In this document: positions 6,259-8,059 of the stretch, in pieces | How positions within the stretch are numbered: the stretch's first letter is position 1 | Layout: every line of letters starts with the position of its first letter | Assembly (NCBI GenBank): GCA_003133485.1 | Contig: PKXR01000181.1 | Location: 20,763-28,821, forward strand | DNA from: Candidatus Dormiibacterota bacterium | Lineage (GTDB): Bacteria; Chloroflexota; Dormibacteria; UBA8260; Bog-877 | Direction: 5' to 3' | Length of the DNA: 8,059 nt | The notes under the pieces: model-generated | The model's database searches: none | The model's input: the letters and a program-made list of their open reading frames with translations, nothing else | What the model was told of the DNA's origin: nothing | Translations under genes and position numbers: made by a program

Positions 6259-6685
6259 GGGTCCTCTGCCGGCCCCGGTGCGGGAGTTCCTCGATGCCCC
6301 CAACCTGGCGACCCTCGCCACCGTGGATCGAGACGGGGCACCGCAGGCAACCGTGGTCTGGTTCCTCATGGAGGGAGATCTCGTGCTCGTCAACACCAAG
6401 GTCGGCCGGTCCAAGGTGCGCAATCTCTCGCGCGACCCGAGGGTGGCCCTGGCGGTCTTCGATCACGATGACCCTGACCGCTCCGTGCAGGTGCGGGGAG
6501 TAGCTGAGGGGTGGCGCGATGGAGCGGCTGCGTCGCAGGACATCCACCGTCTCAGCCGGCGCTACACCGGACAGGACTTCCGGGATCCCGAGGGTCGGAT
6601 CAGCTACGTCATCTCCGTCGTGTCCTGGTCTAGCTTCGGCCTCTCGGAGGTCGTCTCAGAGAAGTCTGCCGTCAGCTCGCTCTAA
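6251..6685 (+). CDS. PPOX-class split-barrel oxidoreductase, probably F420-dependent
   Basis: This 144-residue protein is of the pyridoxamine 5'-phosphate oxidase-like fold, cytoplasmic, and predicted to bind a flavin or the deazaflavin F420. Typical pieces are visible in order: an N-terminal helix (VREFLDAPNLATLATV, 10-25), DGAPQATVVWF (28-38), then GRSKVRNLSRDPRVALAVFD (52-71), where the basic residues normally hold the cofactor phosphate, then VQVRGVAE (79-86) and RRYTGQDF (103-110). This order matches F420-dependent PPOX proteins such as mycobacterial Rv1155 and Rv2074 homologues, so F420 is likelier than FMN. The substrate is unknown. The GTG start at 6251 lies inside the protease gene (8-base overlap) and has no Shine-Dalgarno sequence, which points to translational coupling. 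Why a cytosolic oxidoreductase should be coupled to an exported protease is unclear. Confidence 0.87.
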   Translation: MPKGPLPAPVREFLDAPNLATLATVDRDGAPQATVVWFLMEGDLVLVNTKVGRSKVRNLSRDPRVALAVFDHDDPDRSVQVRGVAEGWRDGAAASQDIHRLSRRYTGQDFRDPEGRISYVISVVSWSSFGLSEVVSEKSAVSSL

Positions 6686-6715
6686 CATGAGCGCCGGGGG
6701 CGGGCAGCGCAAGGG

Positions 6716-6721
6716 AAGGAG
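6716..6721 (+). promoter_or_regulatory. Ribosome binding site of the PRC-barrel-like gene
   Basis: AAGGAG lies eight bases before the ATG at 6730, a near-consensus Shine-Dalgarno sequence at ideal spacing. It is the main support for this small gene being translated. Confidence 0.7.
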
Positions 6722-6729
6722 TTCAGCAC

Positions 6730-7089
6730 ATGGTCGAACCGCCTGACGACTTATCGACGGGATCGGATCCAGATCAACAGGTAGCTTGGATCGCGACCCC
6801 CTATCACGCTCCGGTGTTCGATACGGTCGGCGGCGAGTTCGGCACCACCGACTCGCTCCTCGGGGACGAGGCGTCGGACATCTTCCACGGCCTGGCGGTC
6901 AAGGTCCACGAGGGCGGCCAGGTAGTGGAGATCGCCGCTGCCCAGATCGAGAAGATCACCCTCAACGGGGTGCACACGAGTGTCACCCCGGACCAGGTGC
7001 AGCTCTTGCCCGCTTACCAGGAAGAGCACTGGTACCACCTGGGTCAGGGTGGGCTGTTCCGCAAGCGGCCCGAATGGAAGGAGCGGTGA
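6730..7089 (+). CDS. Small PRC-barrel-like protein of unknown function
   Basis: This is a 119-residue soluble, acidic-to-neutral protein without a signal peptide, cysteines or membrane segments. After a polar N-terminal tail (1-18), the middle resembles small PRC-barrel-like domains: a beta-rich stretch with TVGGEFGTTDSLLGDEASD (32-50), then IFHGLAVKV (51-59), VVEIAAAQIEKIT (65-77), VHTSVTPDQV (81-90) and QLLPAY (91-96). Such domains bind RNA or partner proteins, or serve as subunit interfaces; no enzymatic motif is visible. The tail is aromatic and basic (HWYHLGQGGLFRKRPEWK). A very good ribosome site precedes the ATG. It sits 44 bases after the oxidoreductase gene and 49 bases before the SCO-like gene, so it is probably in the same operon. 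The domain assignment is by pattern only and moderately sure; the function is unknown. Confidence 0.75.
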   Translation: MVEPPDDLSTGSDPDQQVAWIATPYHAPVFDTVGGEFGTTDSLLGDEASDIFHGLAVKVHEGGQVVEIAAAQIEKITLNGVHTSVTPDQVQLLPAYQEEHWYHLGQGGLFRKRPEWKER

Positions 7090-7126
7090 CCGGCAGCACT
7101 GAAACCGACGTCGAGGGTCCGCTACC

Positions 7127-7133
7127 GAGGTGA
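7127..7133 (+). promoter_or_regulatory. Ribosome binding site that decides a GTG start
   Basis: GAGGTGA is a seven-base match to the anti-Shine-Dalgarno complement and ends five bases before the GTG at 7139. The in-frame GTG at 7130 lies inside this site and is therefore the less likely start. Confidence 0.65.
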
Positions 7134-7138
7134 GCAGG

Positions 7139-8059
7139 GTGCTCCGGCGCCGGTACCTGGCCGTACTCGCGGTGGCGGTCCTAGTGGTCGGTCTGGGAGT
7201 CTCGGTGGGGCTTCTGGTAGAGCACAGCTCGAGCTCGCAAGGCAAGGTCCTGGTGCTGCTGACGGTCGACGTCCCCGTTCCTTCGCCCCCTGCCACGCTC
7301 ACGGGTCAGGCGGTGGGATTGCGCCTGCTGCCAGCGGCTAGTGGCAGCAGCTGGCTCACCGTGGCGGTTTCGCCCACCCATCTGACCCTGCCCGGCAACT
7401 GGGAGGCGCCAAACTCGGACAGCCTCTTTCTGGAGTCCGTTCCGGCGGGCGCCTATCGGGCCGCCGAGCTGGTGCTGCGATCGAGCTCTGGTCGGCTGTT
7501 AGACGACTCCCAGAAGTTGGTGCTCAACGTGGCCAAGTCTGGACTCACCCCCCTCCTCTTTACCTTCGAGGCGAGCTCGGCTACCACCACTACCGCAACT
7601 TCCACCATCACCGACCTCCGCGCCTATGGGGGCAATAACCAGGTCAACTTCGGCCTCGAGGTGGCTCAAGGGAAGGTGATGAGCCTGCCCACGGTCCCCC
7701 TGGTGAACCAGGCTGGCCGGACGTTCTCGTTCAACCAATACCGGGGCAAGGTCGTGATCGTGGCCTCGTTCCTAACGGAGTGTCAGGAGACCTGTCCATT
7801 GGTGGCGGCGGCCCTGCTCCAGCTCCAGCAGCTGCTGAACCAACAGCACCTGCAGAACCAGGTCCAGATCGTGGAGGTGAGCCAGGACCCCCAGGACGAC
7901 ACCCCAGCCATCCTCACCAAGTACCAGAAGTATTTCTCGTTGCCATGGCCACTCCTCACCGGGACCGCCGCCAACATCGATGCGTTCTGGTCGCAGCTCA
8001 AGGTCCCCCCGATCCAGAACGATCCCTGGGACGGCCCCGCCCCGATCGACATGTTCACC
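7139..8059 (+). CDS. Membrane-anchored SCO1/SenC-like protein with N-terminal DUF4382-like domain, 3' truncated by window
   Basis: The frame is open from 7130 to the window end, showing 307 residues from the GTG at 7139. Residues 6-27 form a signal anchor (RRR, then a Leu/Val-rich stretch), so the rest faces outside. Residues 35-145 are beta-rich and resemble DUF4382: GKVLVLLTVDVP, SSWLTVAV, a VPAGAYRAAELVL block, LLDDSQKLVL and PLLFTFEA. A Thr-rich linker (149-158) and a bridge follow. From about 184 a thioredoxin-fold SCO domain begins: VNQAGRTFSFNQYRGKVVIVASF, then the CxxxC pair C215/C219 in TECQETCP, a Gln/Leu-rich helix (225-244), VEVSQDPQDDTPAIL (246-260) and KYFSLPWPLLTG. In SCO proteins the two cysteines and a later histidine bind copper for cytochrome oxidase assembly or act in thiol redox; that histidine would fall just beyond the window. 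Alternatively it is a redox protein without copper. Confidence 0.84.
   Translation, partial: MLRRRYLAVLAVAVLVVGLGVSVGLLVEHSSSSQGKVLVLLTVDVPVPSPPATLTGQAVGLRLLPAASGSSWLTVAVSPTHLTLPGNWEAPNSDSLFLESVPAGAYRAAELVLRSSSGRLLDDSQKLVLNVAKSGLTPLLFTFEASSATTTTATSTITDLRAYGGNNQVNFGLEVAQGKVMSLPTVPLVNQAGRTFSFNQYRGKVVIVASFLTECQETCPLVAAALLQLQQLLNQQHLQNQVQIVEVSQDPQDDTPAILTKYQKYFSLPWPLLTGTAANIDAFWSQLKVPPIQNDPWDGPAPIDMFT

Noticed and set aside
5629..6423. 264-codon minus-strand open frame opposite the protease and PPOX genes
   Set aside because: It spans two well-supported opposite-strand genes and has the Arg/Gly/Asp-rich composition typical of a GC-rich shadow frame.
6687..6746. Possible 19-codon leader peptide between the PPOX and PRC-like genes
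   Set aside because: It has no ribosome site of its own, overlaps the next start and shows no regulatory pattern such as a run of one amino acid.
7800..7870. Repeated CAG/CTG-type codons in the SCO-like gene as a DNA repeat element
   Set aside because: The stretch encodes a Gln/Leu-rich helix at the place where SCO proteins normally have their first long helix after the CxxxC motif; the copies are irregular and explained by coding.

Overview
The window is a gene-dense, GC-rich bacterial chromosomal segment with ten protein-coding genes. I see no rRNA, tRNA, CRISPR array, insertion sequence or integrase. No gene-free stretch exceeds about 155 bases. Several genes appear to start with GTG or TTG. 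An F420-type split-barrel flavoprotein-fold enzyme, a CoA-ester hydratase related to LiuC-like proteins and the overall base composition suggest an actinobacterium (for example Acidimicrobiia or relatives) or a neighbouring terrestrial lineage such as Chloroflexota or Dormibacterota. This placement is an inference from gene content only.

Left part (1-2214): the 3' end of an ABC-2 polysaccharide-export permease (Wzm/TagG type) overlaps by one base a complete ATPase (Wzt type) that carries an extra C-terminal substrate-recognition-like domain. Convergent to them is a small GtrA-family membrane protein. The set points to export or modification of a cell-surface polysaccharide. A three-armed palindrome lies at the convergent junction and probably ends transcription from both sides.

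Middle part (2327-5043): a class 3 (Rhizobium etli type) L-asparaginase on the minus strand is divergent from a FabG-like short-chain dehydrogenase on the plus strand. The dehydrogenase ends 10 bases from a convergent crotonase-superfamily gene. These are metabolic genes for amino-acid and acyl-CoA or keto-acyl chemistry. Both the dehydrogenase and the crotonase homologue lack one residue of the textbook catalytic set.

Right part (5191-8059): four plus-strand genes with short gaps form a likely operon. They encode a lipoprotein HtrA/DegP-type protease with a PDZ domain, a PPOX-class probable F420- or flavin-dependent oxidoreductase whose start overlaps the protease stop, a small PRC-barrel-like protein, and a membrane-anchored SCO1-like protein that is cut by the window end. 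The last protein has a DUF4382-like beta domain in front of the SCO/thioredoxin domain. It is the least ordinary object in the window, and its reading frame is easy to miss because it has a GTG start and no stop inside the window. The group suggests a role in quality control or redox and metal handling at the cell envelope, but this rests on adjacency alone. I found no clearly new defence, mobile or RNA-based system.
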